A stretch of 64,000 nucleotides of DNA from Sphagnum compactum. Taxonomy: Eukaryota > Bryophyta > Sphagnopsida > Sphagnales. How positions within the stretch are numbered: position 1 is the first letter of the stretch; every line of letters begins with the position of its first letter. The position numbers and the translations under genes are program-made. The stretch spans positions 868,001 to 932,000 of the forward strand of contig OZ234504.1 of the NCBI GenBank assembly GCA_965153455.1, read 5' to 3'. Under the pieces are notes generated by a model. That model saw only the letters and a list, made by a program, of their open reading frames with translations, did no database searches and was not told the DNA's origin. Below are positions 25,166 through 37,130 of this stretch, one piece after another.

Positions 25166-28123
25166 CACATCTGAAATGCACTTATAATTTTCCAACCATT
25201 TTTTGTGGACCTCATTTTGTTACTAGGATTGATGGTGCCCATGTAATCTCCACCCCCAAACACCAAGGGTGATTTGTCATGACTGAAAATGAATGCAACT
25301 TTGCTTCTTGGCATTGTTTTCAGAGCTTCATAGTATACAAACTACAACTGACAATTTCATGCAATTTGTTGATTCATAAGCTGTCCGTACACTTAAGATG
25401 TCTCACTTGAGAAGAAATCCACACTTTTGCCATTGGATGTGGTTGCAACCAGTTGGTTTTTCAACTGGTCTCCTCCCCGCATCCTTGTCCCTAGGCTCTA
25501 GTGGACTTACCCTGACCCATTACATAGGTGAATTTTCACACAGTTTTCAAACTCAGGTTTTGCTCCATCAAATGATATGCCAGAGTGAACCAGCAACCAG
25601 CAGCTCAACGTGCAGGATGGATGGTGTGTGAACAGGAAACACTTTTTTGATGCATTTCTTGACACTTACCTAATCACAGTGGTTAGCTAGCTACTAACCA
25701 TCCACACGCCTCCCCCTACTTATAGTAGCCACCTCTTACTGACCTACCTACATGATAACCCCTTACACTCCCTACCTATTTACCTATGATACTTTTCTAC
25801 TTACATAGGTAGTTAAGTAGTTACATCATGATGTAACCCATAAGGAATTTTCAGTGGATGCTTGCAAAATGCACCTAATTGAAGTATTAACTTTAATGTT
25901 TTTCTAGGCAATTTGCTGAAAAGGTCATATGTAGGTTATGGTCTTTTATTTAGTCAAGTGGTGACTTTTGAATTAGTTCTAGGATACTGGTACTTACACA
26001 ATCTCTAAGCATGGTTACATTTTGATAAACGAAGCCATAGGATTTGATCACAGGTTTCATCTGTCAAAAAGTTTAAAGAACTAGCAGATACTGGAATTGG
26101 AGGTTCCATCTGAGTGAAAATTTTAAGAATCCTTGTATATAGGGGCTACGTGCTGGAACCCATTGTAGAAATCTGGCAATTTCATTCAAGTTTTTTTTTG
26201 AAATATGGCGATTTAGGGCAATTTTTTTTCACAAAAAGTCCTTTACACATGTTGAAATTGTATTCTCCAGGTTGGAAAAATGAAAAATTTCACCCTTGAA
26301 AAAGAATGAGGATGTGAATAAATAACAATGTATGTTGAATGTGATAAACATCAATAGAGGCCCAAATAGGGGGTGTGAGTGTAGATGCAATAGATGCTCT
26401 GAAGTTACGGAGTGACCTACAATCCAAACCCTTGAAAAAGGCTAAAGAGACCATTAATTGTGTTCTGACCAGTGTTTTCTGATTTCAGTTTCTGAAAGAG
26501 AACTTGCAGTGTGGGTTTTGGTTTGGTTTTTAACATACAGACAGGGGTTATAATATTAGTCTACTAATAATACACAGATGGTGTTGAATAGGCATTCGGT
26601 GTGCAGAAAAAATATGTTATGGTAAATGAAATTGCTGGACTGGTGGTCTGAATTTTTTCTCTTAGTTATTTATAACTTGAGTGAACTTCTAATTAAATGT
26701 GTAATGGGGTTTGGTATGTTTTGTGAAAATTTAAAAAGGACCAATGGAAATGCTATAAAAGACCATTATTTTAAATGTTCAGCAGAATAAGGTTGTGTGT
26801 AAGCTTCAAGATTTGTTTTTCAGGTCCCCATTGGGGTCCATGGATTTGGTGGTCTCAATTTTCTATTTCTTATAGTTTTCTTGAGTGAACCAATAATCAA
26901 TTTCTCATAGCTATTTACAGACTTAGTTCTAACACATTACTTGTGCACTTTGTTGGCCTTGCCTACCAAGGCAAAGATATTGTCTTTGGTTTCGTTATAG
27001 AGTATGTATAATATAGCTTAAGGGGTTTTGGCGCTAGGTAATAGGTCTATTATTATATGAGGATTTTTGAAAGATGATATTTTGGCTTGTGTTGAAACTT
27101 GAGATTAGTCATAGAGTTAAAATTATCTTGAAGGATTTTGGTTTCTTTTAGAGGATTTTTTCAAGATTATATTTTCAGATGGTGAAATATTTGAGTTTCC
27201 ATAATTCTTCTTTTGCCTTAAGATACGTTTTAATGTAAATGGCAAGGCCACAGTGTGACACACCCCTTGTTTACTTTGATATCTCGTCTATAGCCAACCT
27301 TGGCTAAAAACATCTTGTGAATGATACCAGTTTGGCTATACACCACAGAATTGGAAAAAAAAAACCCTAAAATGAATATGAAAATGTGAGTAAACCTGGA
27401 ACAATGATTTTAGCTGGCCAATAAAATAAAAAAATCATTTTCGTTTAATTATCCTCTTGAAGGGCAAGGGCAATGTATGGTGAGCAGATTCAAAGATGGA
27501 AACTGAGTTTCACACTATTTGATTGCTATACTTCATCCAAAATACACTGTACAGGTCAATTTGCTGCTACGGGTGGAGAGTTAGATGCTTTCTGGTACCA
27601 TTCATCAACCATTTTGTCCTGGAGGAAAAGGGCCTTAAAAGCCATCACAGAAACACTCTCACACAACAATAATTAAAAAAACTCATTCATTCAATGAATG
27701 TATATAAATTCATCATTCATTCAATGTCATAGTATCTGACACAAAATAATGTAATTTATTTCATCCACAACGGTACACACGATCCCAAAACGAGAAACGC
27801 TTGTGTTGTAACCGTTGTGGAATCACTCACAACTGCAGGAACTGCTCAACGGCTTTGTAAGTAGGCCTAGTAGTAGTACCCTGTGTAAGGTTGTGCATTT
27901 TTCAATATATACCTACTTAAGAGTTGTACTCAAATTCACTGGCTACCTCCATTGTCAGTTTTTTTTTTTTTTTCCCCCTTTTTTTGTGTCAGCCAATTTA
28001 CCCCCTCCTTTTGGCCTTGAGTCTTGGAGTTGACCTCTGTCACCCTTTCTTCCCAGTAAAGAAGGGGTGACTTTGGCCCAGTGTTTAATGCTGTGTTGTT
28101 AATAGTGCCAGAATGTGCCAGTT
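25166..28123. other. Intergenic sequence
   Basis: I see no gene in this roughly 3 kb. A short stretch at 26340-26380 resembles 7720-7755 (AAACATC-RTAGAGGCCCAA). A T/C homopolymer run lies at 27958-27987. Confidence 0.4.
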
Positions 28124-28147
28124 GAGAGAGAGAGAGAGAGAGAGAGA
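28124..28147. repeat. (GA)n microsatellite
   Basis: Twelve GA units, a short perfect dinucleotide run. Confidence 0.9.
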
Positions 28148-28356
28148 AAAGAAAGAGTGTATCTTTGAGTGAGTGTTTTGAGTTTAGGAATAAAGTCTTG
28201 TTGTGAAATGAGATTTGGGTGTTTCATACATGGAGTTAAACCAATTTTTTTGGGGATACTGATTTGGTTTTTCTCTCCACCAGCAGAAATTAATTTGAGT
28301 TTTAATCTTGGTGATTTTTCCTTGCAATTTTTGGTTATTCTGGACATTTGAGTTGA

Positions 28357-28720
28357 GGCCTGCTTTACACTAGGAGTCAGGGCCAAAAAACACTTGGGGC
28401 CAACTTTGAGCATTTTTGGGGTGCAAATTGGCCCCAAGTTACTAATAAATGCTAGGATATTGACGTCAGGGTATTAATAAATGCTGGAACATTGGCCCCA
28501 AGGGGTTGCAACTTGGCCTCCCAAATTTGATGGTATCCTTTTTTCAGCCTTGGGGCCAATACAAGGCCATAAAATTCAGCACTTGGGGCAGATTGAGAAG
28601 TTTTCTATTTCAGCCTTGACTCCTAGTGTAAAGCCCTTGGGGCTGCTTTCAACTTTTGCACCAATAGGAATGCTGGATTTGGGTTGAACATTGGCCTTGA
28701 CTCCTAGTGTAAAGCGGGCC
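28357..28720. mobile_element. PIF/Harbinger-type MITE, copy 1
   Basis: The terminal inverted repeats are about 30 bp: GGCCTGCTTTACACTAGGAG on the left and, read in reverse, GGCCCGCTTTACACTAGGAG on the right, both continuing TCA(A/G)GGCCAA. An internal copy of the ACTCCTAGTGTAAAG block near 28619 means the end motif occurs three times. Flanks are TGA and TTA, so a TTA target duplication is likely with one change. It is related to 54031-54364 in inverted orientation. Confidence 0.82.
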
Positions 28721-28921
28721 TTAGTTAGCCAGGGTGCCTGGTGAAGAGTACCTACACTGTGGGCACCTTCGCTTTCTTGAGTGCGGTCTCTTAAAGGCCA
28801 GGGTAAGTAGTCCTATATCTGACCTGGGAAATGCTAAATTTGGACTTGTAGGGCCTAATTTTGCCAAAGGATAAGTAGATTTACAAGCATCTGAACAAAC
28901 TTTCGGGTTTTTACTTTTTAC
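28721..28921. other. Short spacer between two MITEs
   Basis: Non-coding; nothing further is seen. Confidence 0.4.
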
Positions 28922-29375
28922 CAGGGTTTGGCTGGTACCCAGTTTGGCAGGTTAGAACCACCTGAGCCAGTTAGTTTAAACCAAACTAAAATTGGGTATG
29001 ATGTTTTGGAACAGGGGTTTGGAACTGGAACTGGGTTCTCTGTTTTTTCAAAGAACCGGAATCACTGGGATCTTGGCTTTTTAAGAACCGGAACCGGAAC
29101 CAGATGCAGGATTCTTGGAAGTCAAAAGTTTTTTGAATAAAAGGTTTTTTGAACTGGGGGCTTAACAGCAGTTAACCGCAGGTTTTTGTCCAGGTTACCT
29201 GAAATCAGACCAGAGCCAAGTTCAATTTTTAGAACCGGAGCCAGAATCAGAGTTGGGATTTTGTGTTTTTTGAAGAACAGGATTGGAACAGGAAACCAAG
29301 ATTTAGTCCTTTGCAAGAACCAGACCTGGAACTAGAAATTCTTCATAAGAGTGAGTCAAGAACCGCCTAACTCTG
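28922..29375. mobile_element. hAT-type MITE with AACCGG-rich subterminal repeats
   Basis: The left end is CAGGGTTTGGCTGGT and the right end read in reverse is CAGAGTTAGGCGGTT. Flanking 8-mers are CTTTTTAC and GTTTCTAC (six of eight match), the 8-bp duplication expected for hAT elements. The interior is packed with GGAACCGGAACC-like words, typical of subterminal transposase-binding repeats. It has no coding capacity. Confidence 0.7.
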
Positions 29376-29747
29376 GTTTCTACCACGATACAAAGTGTAG
29401 GTGTTGGTTCACCCAAAGTGAGTTTATAGTTTATACAACCTGTGAGGTATGTTTTATTTCTGGGGTTTGTTTTTAGGGGTGTTTGTGGGAAATTGGCAAC
29501 TTTTCTTTGCAAATGATAGGTTGGTCCAGTCAGTTTGCTGCCCAGTTTTCTAGAAACAGAAGGCTCACGATACTTGAGTAGAATCTCGTACACTCGATTG
29601 CCCCCTCTTTGACTAGTCTTGTAAAAGCCTATGAGATGGCAATGCAGGAAATGGAGTGCAAAATTCAAACCCTGTCAAACCCAAAGGAAAATTGCAGGCA
29701 TGCTAATAATTATATAGGGTAGAATTGCCCATCACTGAACACTTCTT

Positions 29748-30260
29748 TAGATCTTTGTCTATCTGTGTTTCATTTTGAGTGATTTAAAATGTTATGGGAG
29801 CACTCCCTCAAGCTTTAGAAATCATCTTTGAAATGCAAAGAAAAAGGAGCAATGAAAAAATAGCAAGAAGAAAATTAAGCTTTCCAACTCACAAAATGCG
29901 TTTTTTTTGTTTTTTCCCTTCTCTTTGGACCCCTCTTATTTTCAAAGCTTTTAACTTTTTCATTTCTTGTCCATTTTAAATGATTTAAAGTGCTATAAGA
30001 GTGCCACCTTCAGCTCTACAAATCATCATGGAACTCTAATAGCACCAAAGCAACATACAAAGAATTTTTTAGGTGTTTGAGAATCAACTTTGTTATGTTT
30101 GGGGTTTTGTTTTGTTGGGTTCTTGACCCCCTCTACTTTGGGTGAGGGTTTGTAACTTTCTCAATTCTAATTCTTTTTTGACGATTTTTAGTGCACCAGA
30201 TGCATAAACAGGTTTTGTTTGGACACCAGAAACAAGGAAGCCTTCCCTTGAACCCGGCCT
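29748..30260 (+). repeat. Dispersed repeat R1, copy 2
   Basis: This matches 985-1520 along its whole length in the same orientation, including GAGTGATTTAAAATGTTATR, ATCTTTGAAATGCA, CTCTACAAATCATC and ACGATTTTTAGTGC. It has diverged enough to be an old copy. Confidence 0.6.
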
Positions 30261-30589
30261 GCCCTGAATGCTTAAATGTTCGCTCACCAGCCGTTCGTTC
30301 TATGCTACACAAAATCCAAATACTCCCAAACAGAAAAAAAAGTAAAAAAATCATATCACAATCATGTAACTGAAAGCAATAACAATGATCAATCATGTGA
30401 TGATCATTATCACGCTTACAATTCTATGAACCATCATATAAGGCGTAGACATAATAAGCAGTTTACATCACAAGGTTACAGCATGCCCCAATGGCAGCAG
30501 GTCTCTATCAATATTTAGCACATCCAGTGTGGAGTGTTTTCTTTCTCTGCCATCCCCATCTCATGAACTTGAAAAGATGGACTGTACAA

Positions 30590-30790
30590 AGTGAGAGACT
30601 ATTTAACTTTCACCACCTGAGCCAATCATTATGGTTGACCAATTAGAGACAGTCATTTATTACTTGGAGCTCTCGTCGGGGGCCCTGGTAATATGTGCCC
30701 CAAGAAGCACTTTCAGAGTGTTTTTCTGCAAATCTTCAGCCGAAAAGTACTACTGTACAGGGGAATTTTTCTGCTGCCGTTACGCATGCT
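30590..30790 (+). repeat. Remnant related to the MITE at 41279-41580
   Basis: It contains GAGCCAATCATTATGGTTGA followed by CCAATTAGAGA, very close to the internal block of the complete element at 41348. It also has a TACTGTACAG string shared with the remnant at 7051. Terminal repeats are not seen. Confidence 0.45.
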
Positions 30791-32614
30791 CTTGTGAACC
30801 CTCTTAAATAGTGATGATACTGGAGACTTCAAAACTTGTACCCCTAACTTAAATGTCATTTGTTCACTCATCGATCATAGTTTTTATTTATTTTTCCTTT
30901 CCTCCCCTCTTAAGCATAACATAACTTGAAAGGGTTATATAAGCTCTAGCAAATTCTCATATCCTTTGAAACCTTGGACCCTACACCCCATACTTGTGTC
31001 ATTTGTTAACCCTCATTGATTATGTTTTTATACTACCACTCAATGATACTAGAACAATTTACATGGAGTTATATGTTACAATCTTCAATTGGTCTCTTAT
31101 TAAGATTTATAACCCTCGATCCTTAACCTCAAACCCTCGTTCATTTGGAAAATTTTGGTTACAAATTCAATGAATTTCTCAAAACAGATTGCCATGATTT
31201 GCAACAAGTTAAGATTAAAAAAAAATGAATCGTCGCATTTCTGCACTTCGGTTCAAGTAGGTAGCCAAAAATGTATAAGAATGTTTAAGAAATTTCTATT
31301 CATATTTGTTTGATAGCCAAAAGTGGCTAATTTGGGCTTAAGGATGATCACTATCTCAGCTACATCACAAACTCCAATTATAAAAAACACTATCACCGAC
31401 ATGTGTTCTCCATTACTATTGACCATACTGTAACTTTTGGAAATTGGACATGATGAATTTTAAAAAATAGGATATTATAAATTCCATATCTTTCAAAAAC
31501 CTTAAACCCTAAACCCTCCTCTGACATTGCTTCACTCATTGACTGACTAATTCATGGACAGTGAGTGATACACTGAAAAGAGACCGGGGACGGACAGCAA
31601 CAACAGTCGTGTTGATATTGCATTCATTGCTCACTCAGCTCCCACCACAATTGCAAAACAGATGATCATGATTTCATAGTGCACATTGAGCTTTTAAAAC
31701 TTCTTCTGTTGCTTCTTTGTTGCTGTGGTTGTTGTTGTGCTGGTGGTTTTTGTCATTTACCATTGTTGTGCTCTGCTATTATTTCCAGCTCTCGAACATT
31801 TTCCCCTAAGGATCTTGTTTTATGGTGGTGGTTCTTTTTGAACGAGAAGTTGGAAGAGAAAAGAGGAATTGGGTTCTCGAAAGGACAAAAAAAATCAGCT
31901 CATCCGAAGAGCAAAGAAATCATATAAGCTCATCATGTGTATGAGTGGAGACAGTATCTGGGCGTGCAGTGTGTGCACATGCACTCATTGAGGATCTTCA
32001 TAGTGTTCGAGTGCAATAGAGATTAAGGCCAAGTAGCTTATGTTTTGCATGAAGTATATATGTATGTTTAGAGAGAGATAGGATCAAGTGTTTTTTTTTT
32101 GTGATTAGACTAGTGTTGTGGTAGTTCTGCTTTGCTGTCTGAGAGAAAGTCTTTGGGTACTTCAGACATTGCTCTGCTGACTACCTTGTTTGGTGATTGT
32201 GGTGGTGGTGCTAGTGGTGACTCCAATCATTGAGCTTGGAGCGAAAGAAGCTTGGCTGCTGCTGCTGCTACAAAGGGTTTGTTTGTCGGTTGGCTGATCT
32301 TGGAGTGTCGAGAGCTTCACTTTGCAATTCCAGTTCCTATCTAACTCTCTGTGTGAATCATACACCTTCCTGGCTTTTGTGAAGTTTGCAATTGTTCATA
32401 AGAATTTCTAACAGTTTGCCTGATTTTTTTTTAAGCTGTTTGGTGGGGAAGGAAAGCCAAAAAAAACCGGCTTCTGCAATCCAGGTCATCAGTTTGAAGG
32501 CAGGTGCGCAGGAGGAGTAGGACGAGGAGTCCAGGAGGAGGATTGGTGTCAGGAAGCAACAGCGGGCTAATTTGGGTGTGGGTTCTTGTCACTGGTTTGA
32601 ATCATTCATTAGGG
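30791..32614 (+). other. Intergenic, then promoter and leader of the LRR gene
   Basis: The first part is AT-rich without a gene, with a telomere-like CCTTAAACCCTAAACCC at about 31499-31515. From about 31.6 kb the sequence becomes richer in GC and CT/GCT repeats and several upstream ATGs appear. This is probably the long 5' leader of the gene at 32615. No TATA box was selected. Confidence 0.4.
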
Positions 32615-34043
32615 ATGGGGAAGCAAGCTACAAGAAGATGGGACATTGTGCTTGTCTTCTTGGTGCATACACTTTTGTGCCTCGTCATTGGTATCGTCCC
32701 CCTAGGAGCCCAGCAGCTTCTGGACCAGCAGGATTTTGAAGTTCTTGCATCAGTGAAGAACAGCATGGTTGATTTGCCTGGAGGTAGCTTCTTCAGCACT
32801 TGGGAGTTTGCAGCCAATGTTGATCCGTGTGAGTCTTTCAGTGGAGTTCAATGTGTAACAGTGGATGGAGTCAACAGAGTGGGGTCTCTCTTCCTTGGCC
32901 CACAATCTGCAGGGACTCCAGGGCTTTCAGGCACACTGACTCCTGCGTTGGGAAGCTTGGTGTACCTAACCCAGCTAATGATTTCTGCAGGCGAAGTGCA
33001 AGGGTTGCTTCCTTCTTCTCTTGGCAACCTCCAAAATCTTCAGATCTTTTCCTGTGACCAGAACCAAATCTCAGGCAGCATTCCAGACAGCTTTGCAAAT
33101 TTACGAAACCTTCAGATTCTACAACTGAGCATGAATGGGTTGGATGGGTCAATTCCATGGGGACTTGGACAGCTTCCTGCTCTCAAAATTCTGATTCTCT
33201 CTGATAACAAGCTTTCGGGATCAATTCCAAGCTTCTCAAGCTCATCTCTCACGCATCTGGATCTACGAAATAATGAACTGTCAGGCGGGATTCCCAGTCT
33301 CCCATCCTCCTTACAGTATTTATCCCTCACCAGAAATGCATTGACAGGATGGTTGGGAGCCTTGGTGCCATTGAGCAGCTTGACCTACTTGGATTGCAGC
33401 TTCAATCAATTCTCTGGTTCAATACCAAGTGTGCTGTTTACATTTCCATTGTCATACTTGATGCTCAATCGCAACTTGTTGTCAGGCCAAGTGAGTGTGC
33501 CGGCACCAATCACTATCAATTATGTGGATCTCAGCTACAACCGTCTGGATGGCACCATCTCCCCTTTCCTTGCAGGCGCACAAAGTCTGTTTTTGAACAA
33601 CAACTTCTTTATTGGTGCTGTTCCTGAGGTGAGCAGCAGTCATCCATGACAACAATGCTGCACACATAGATCCTCTTTATGGGAGGGTGGGTTTCTCTGG
33701 CTGATGCATGCCATGGGGCAAATGTTTTGCTATATGCATCACAGCAGCTTGTGACTCAAAACTTGCAGTTTCCTCACAAAAACCACGTACTTGCAATCTG
33801 TTGATGTTGCAGGTCTTTGTAAGTCGGATGGAATCTGCAGCTTTGCAGTCACTGTATCTCCAACACAACTTCCTATCCGACTGGGGAGCTCTTGGGAATT
33901 CATCCCTCCCCACTAGTGTGGCTGTATGTGTGCAATACAATTGTATGGTGCCACCGCCACAATCTCTTTGCCCTAAAAATGTTGCGGGTGCAGCTGCTCG
34001 ACCAGGGTACCAATGCGTCAAAGTAGCAGGTACTCCAAATTAG
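32615..34043 (+). CDS. Secreted leucine-rich-repeat protein (Arabidopsis AT4G03010-like)
   Basis: Two exons, 32615-33628 and 33813-34043 (TAG), join in phase 0 into 414 residues. ATG 32615 is the only ATG in the open frame before the hydrophobic leader (VLVFLVHTLLCLVIGIV), so the start is well supported. After the leader come an LRR N-terminal cap (DQQDFEVLASVKNSM, WEFAANVDPCESFSGVQC) and about nine plant-type extracellular repeats with LSGSIP/LDGSIP motifs. The C-terminal cap contains LQSLYLQHNFL and VQYNCMVPPPQSLCP, a signature I recall from AT4G03010/AT1G03440-type proteins. No membrane span or kinase follows, so it should act in the cell wall or apoplast, perhaps in a receptor complex. 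The intron falls in the last repeat. Ligand and partners are unknown. Confidence 0.88.
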
Positions 34044-34435
34044 GGTTGAGATCAAATAGGTTGGTAAATATATATTGCCATCACCCTGTGGATACAGAGA
34101 AATTAGTTTATTATTTCCAAATAGGTTTTCCAGCATTCTTCAGGCATGCCACCATTCTTTGCCCCACTTACAAAAACCGAAGTGGGCTGCACTGCACATT
34201 ATTATAATGTATATGTATATTGAAGTGTAGATTAGGGCAACAGTCTTCCAAAATGGATTAGAGTAGTTATAATAAGGATTAGATTTATGTAAAAGTGCTC
34301 CCAGTTTTAGGAATGTAATAAGAAGGTAGTAAAATGCTGCTATCTATGGCCTACATAATTGTGTAGAGGTTAACTCTGAGCTTCAGACCATGCCTTTCTG
34401 AGCAATCGCTAGTAAAGATCTGATCTGGTCTTAAA

Positions 34436-34546
34436 GCTCCTGAAGGTAATCCACAAATTCTCTAGCTGTACTGTTGGTTTCACAATCTCAGCTCTTGAAG
34501 GTAGTCACCCAAGTTCTCTAGCTGCTCCATTGGTTCCTCAATCTCA
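34436..34546. repeat. Tandem duplication of about 55 bp
   Basis: Two units start at GCTC(C/T)TGAAGGTA (34436 and 34491) and share TCTCTAGCTG and CAATCTCA. Confidence 0.75.
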
Positions 34547-37069
34547 GCTCTTCTTTCTTAGAACAAGGAGTGCATTGCAAATTGGTTCTTCTTTCTTTTT
34601 GGAATGGGTTGGTTCAAATTGATGAGAAATGAAACTCAATGCCAGCAAGTCTTTGCATTTTACATTTGTCCTACAACAGACTTGTGAAGAAGGCTCTTTC
34701 ACAAATCCTGAGAGTAAGTCCTGAGAGAGCCCTCAAGAGAGATTCAGAAAACTGACTCTTGTAATCTCACTTGGATTCTGTTTTCTCGTGTTTTGTTTCT
34801 TCTCTTGCAATGATTGTTCATGAAACAGATCTTAGCTTACACTTAGTGTTGAAGCCTGCATTCCCAGCTGCTTTGGAGCCTCTGGAAGCCACCTGGAACC
34901 TTTAAGTCTTCACAGATGGACCATCCATGAGCAGATCACAGCCTTGGAATTGGTGGACAGGATCCCTTCTGGCCTGGTCATTCTATGAGCCTTTTTCAGA
35001 TGTGTAGGGTGTGCCTGATCATAGGACACAAGAAAGTTCCAAAGCATTCATCCACTACATGCTTACTTTTCTCAAGTATTTGAGCATCAGGCTTAACTGT
35101 GAATCCAAAGTGAGTCACCTTCCATTCCATGTCCCTTTCTTCACTGATGAGCTGCAAAAACAAAATCACATTCAGCCAAAGTTTTCTGCTGGAAAGCTTC
35201 ACATTCTTAGACAGGGAAAAGAACCAGGAAGCTGAGTCATGTCGGGACACTCTCTTCACCTCCTTTGGAGCTGAAGAGAGGGTCCTGTAAATTTCTCTCA
35301 AAAGTGCACACCTTCTGGTCATAACTGAGCAACTTGAAAAGCTCAAAATTCCTCTTCCCACACCACAGAAGAGGAAGACTTCCCACCTTCCTCATCAGAA
35401 TGTCTAAAAGTCCATGATCCTACTTTTGAACCTACCATCACTTGCAATCCAAACTACTTGGTTAAATTGGATTCAGCATTTGCCATTTGCTCTGTGGCTC
35501 CAGACTGACCATCAAGCAGAAATTGAAGGCACATAGCACTGAACATTGCATAAAATCATGTGTCTCTTGCAGCTGCAAGGAAACCTTCAAAAGAGGTCAG
35601 CATTGAATTCTCAAATATGGAGAAGTTGTTCCACTCGAGAAGGAAGTGTTGGGATCAATGAGAGGAATCCTTGTCTTCTTCATGAGCTATGGGTGAGATA
35701 TGGGATGGCTCTGGCAAGTCGAGAACTAGCAGGAACTTGGGACCAGAGGGAGATCTGATTGGGCTAACATTTGTATACCACAATCCTTCTGAAAACAGTG
35801 GCCACTTACCTTGGAGTATGAAAACTGGCAACTCCAGTATTGAGCAGTGAGTACAGATTTCCTTGATTACCTTGACAGCACTTATGCCTCATGACTGGCA
35901 ACCAACAACTCCAGTCTTGTTATGGCTTGAAAGTCAAAGCAACAAGCTGCATCTTTTCAGTCAATCAATCCTCACCCTCCCAACAGATCTCCTGAATTGC
36001 GAAGATTAGGGTCCTGTTTTGGAACCCCAAAAAACATGGAAGCAAACCAATGGTGCAAGGCCACCAAATAGATACAGAGCTCCAATCTGCCTCATGGAAA
36101 ACAAGCCACTTTGTGAAACCTGTACAAATGAATTCCACTATGCTTAAATTGAAGAATATCTAATCCACCAACCTCAGAATACAGACATATTGACACACTT
36201 CAGTCTTGCATGGACTAATTTGCACGAACATAGAGAGATGGACTTAGACTTGAGACCATGCCAACTACAAGATGCGCATATGATTCTCTCCTTTGAAAGC
36301 ACATCTGGGAACAGAAACACTATCCTGGCAGACTATTGGCATGTTTGTAGCATGTTTATTGCATAACATAGAGAAAGTTACTGCAGCAGCAATCTCTTGG
36401 TGAACTCACTTTTCATCATTATTGCACTCTGCCTCTCCAATTGCCACAGCAGCAGAGGAGTGTCTGAAACTTGAAGGCACAATTGATGCTTCCTCTCTTT
36501 CTCATGACCTTGAGCGCCTTATTCATATGGAAGAGAGCCAAGAGGAAACTGCTGAGTCTCCTTTTTGAAACACATTGCTCGAGCAAAATTGCTTTAAGAG
36601 TCCAACTATCTTTTCTCCCAATGCAGCACGACAGAGAGAGCCTCAGGATATGGAAACTCTGATCTGAGACACCTAGACCATAAGTCTTCCAGAAACCAAC
36701 AAAGCCTTTGATCTTTGAAGATCCAATTTCAGATTTTGCATTCTTTGTCTACTTCTACCGACATTGCTACTGTGAATATGTGGACATGGGAATGTTCAAG
36801 ATCTGATGATCTTAGAACTTGTAGAACTCATGGACAACGAAATTGAGACTGATGCAAGAAAGCTTGGCATGAAAACATGTTCAAAGAAGGGCTGATGAGT
36901 TCTTCAGGTTTCGAGTGGAGCAATTACATTGTGAGCCATGATCCACAATTCCAATCCAACATGTAATTAAGTCTTTGGCAAAGAAGCTCTTCATTGTCTG
37001 AAACCATAGCTGCTAGATCTTGAGAAACTAAATGTTCAATTCTTGTTTGAACCTGCTGCACTGATTGGG

Positions 37070-37092
37070 CCTAAACCCTAAACCCTAAACCT
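37070..37092. promoter_or_regulatory. Short telomere-like repeat (telo-box)
   Basis: CCTAAACCCTAAACCCTAAA is about three units of the plant telomere repeat. It lies just beyond the stop codon of the Alfin-like gene. Telo-boxes often occur near plant promoters; here it could also be chance. Confidence 0.45.
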
Positions 37093-37130
37093 GCAGGCAC
37101 CTTTTCTTACAAGATGATCATCCGAGTGCT

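Larger units (their letters stand above)
34044..37130. other. Repeat-poor region without an intact gene
   Basis: The first 400 bases are probably the 3'UTR of the LRR gene. The rest has more balanced base composition than the repeat-rich intergenic DNA and shows none of the dispersed repeats seen elsewhere. Plus-strand frames look protein-like in pieces, for example ATAAEECLKLEGTIDASSL and LERLIHMEESQEETAESPF near 36430-36565, but stops interrupt them. It may be a decayed gene, untranslated sequence or an RNA gene. Confidence 0.35.

Noticed and set aside
31679-31927. Small frame with a leucine/cysteine-rich start that mimics a signal peptide
   Set aside because: Low-complexity TTGTTG/TGTTGC repeats create it, the rest shows no domain, and it falls in the probable leader region of the LRR gene.
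32504-32614. N-terminal extension of the LRR protein
   Set aside because: It would need a GTG start. The first ATG (32615) immediately precedes the signal peptide.
37070-37092. Interstitial telomere or chromosome-fusion scar
   Set aside because: Only about three repeat units, far too short; better described as a telo-box-like motif or chance.
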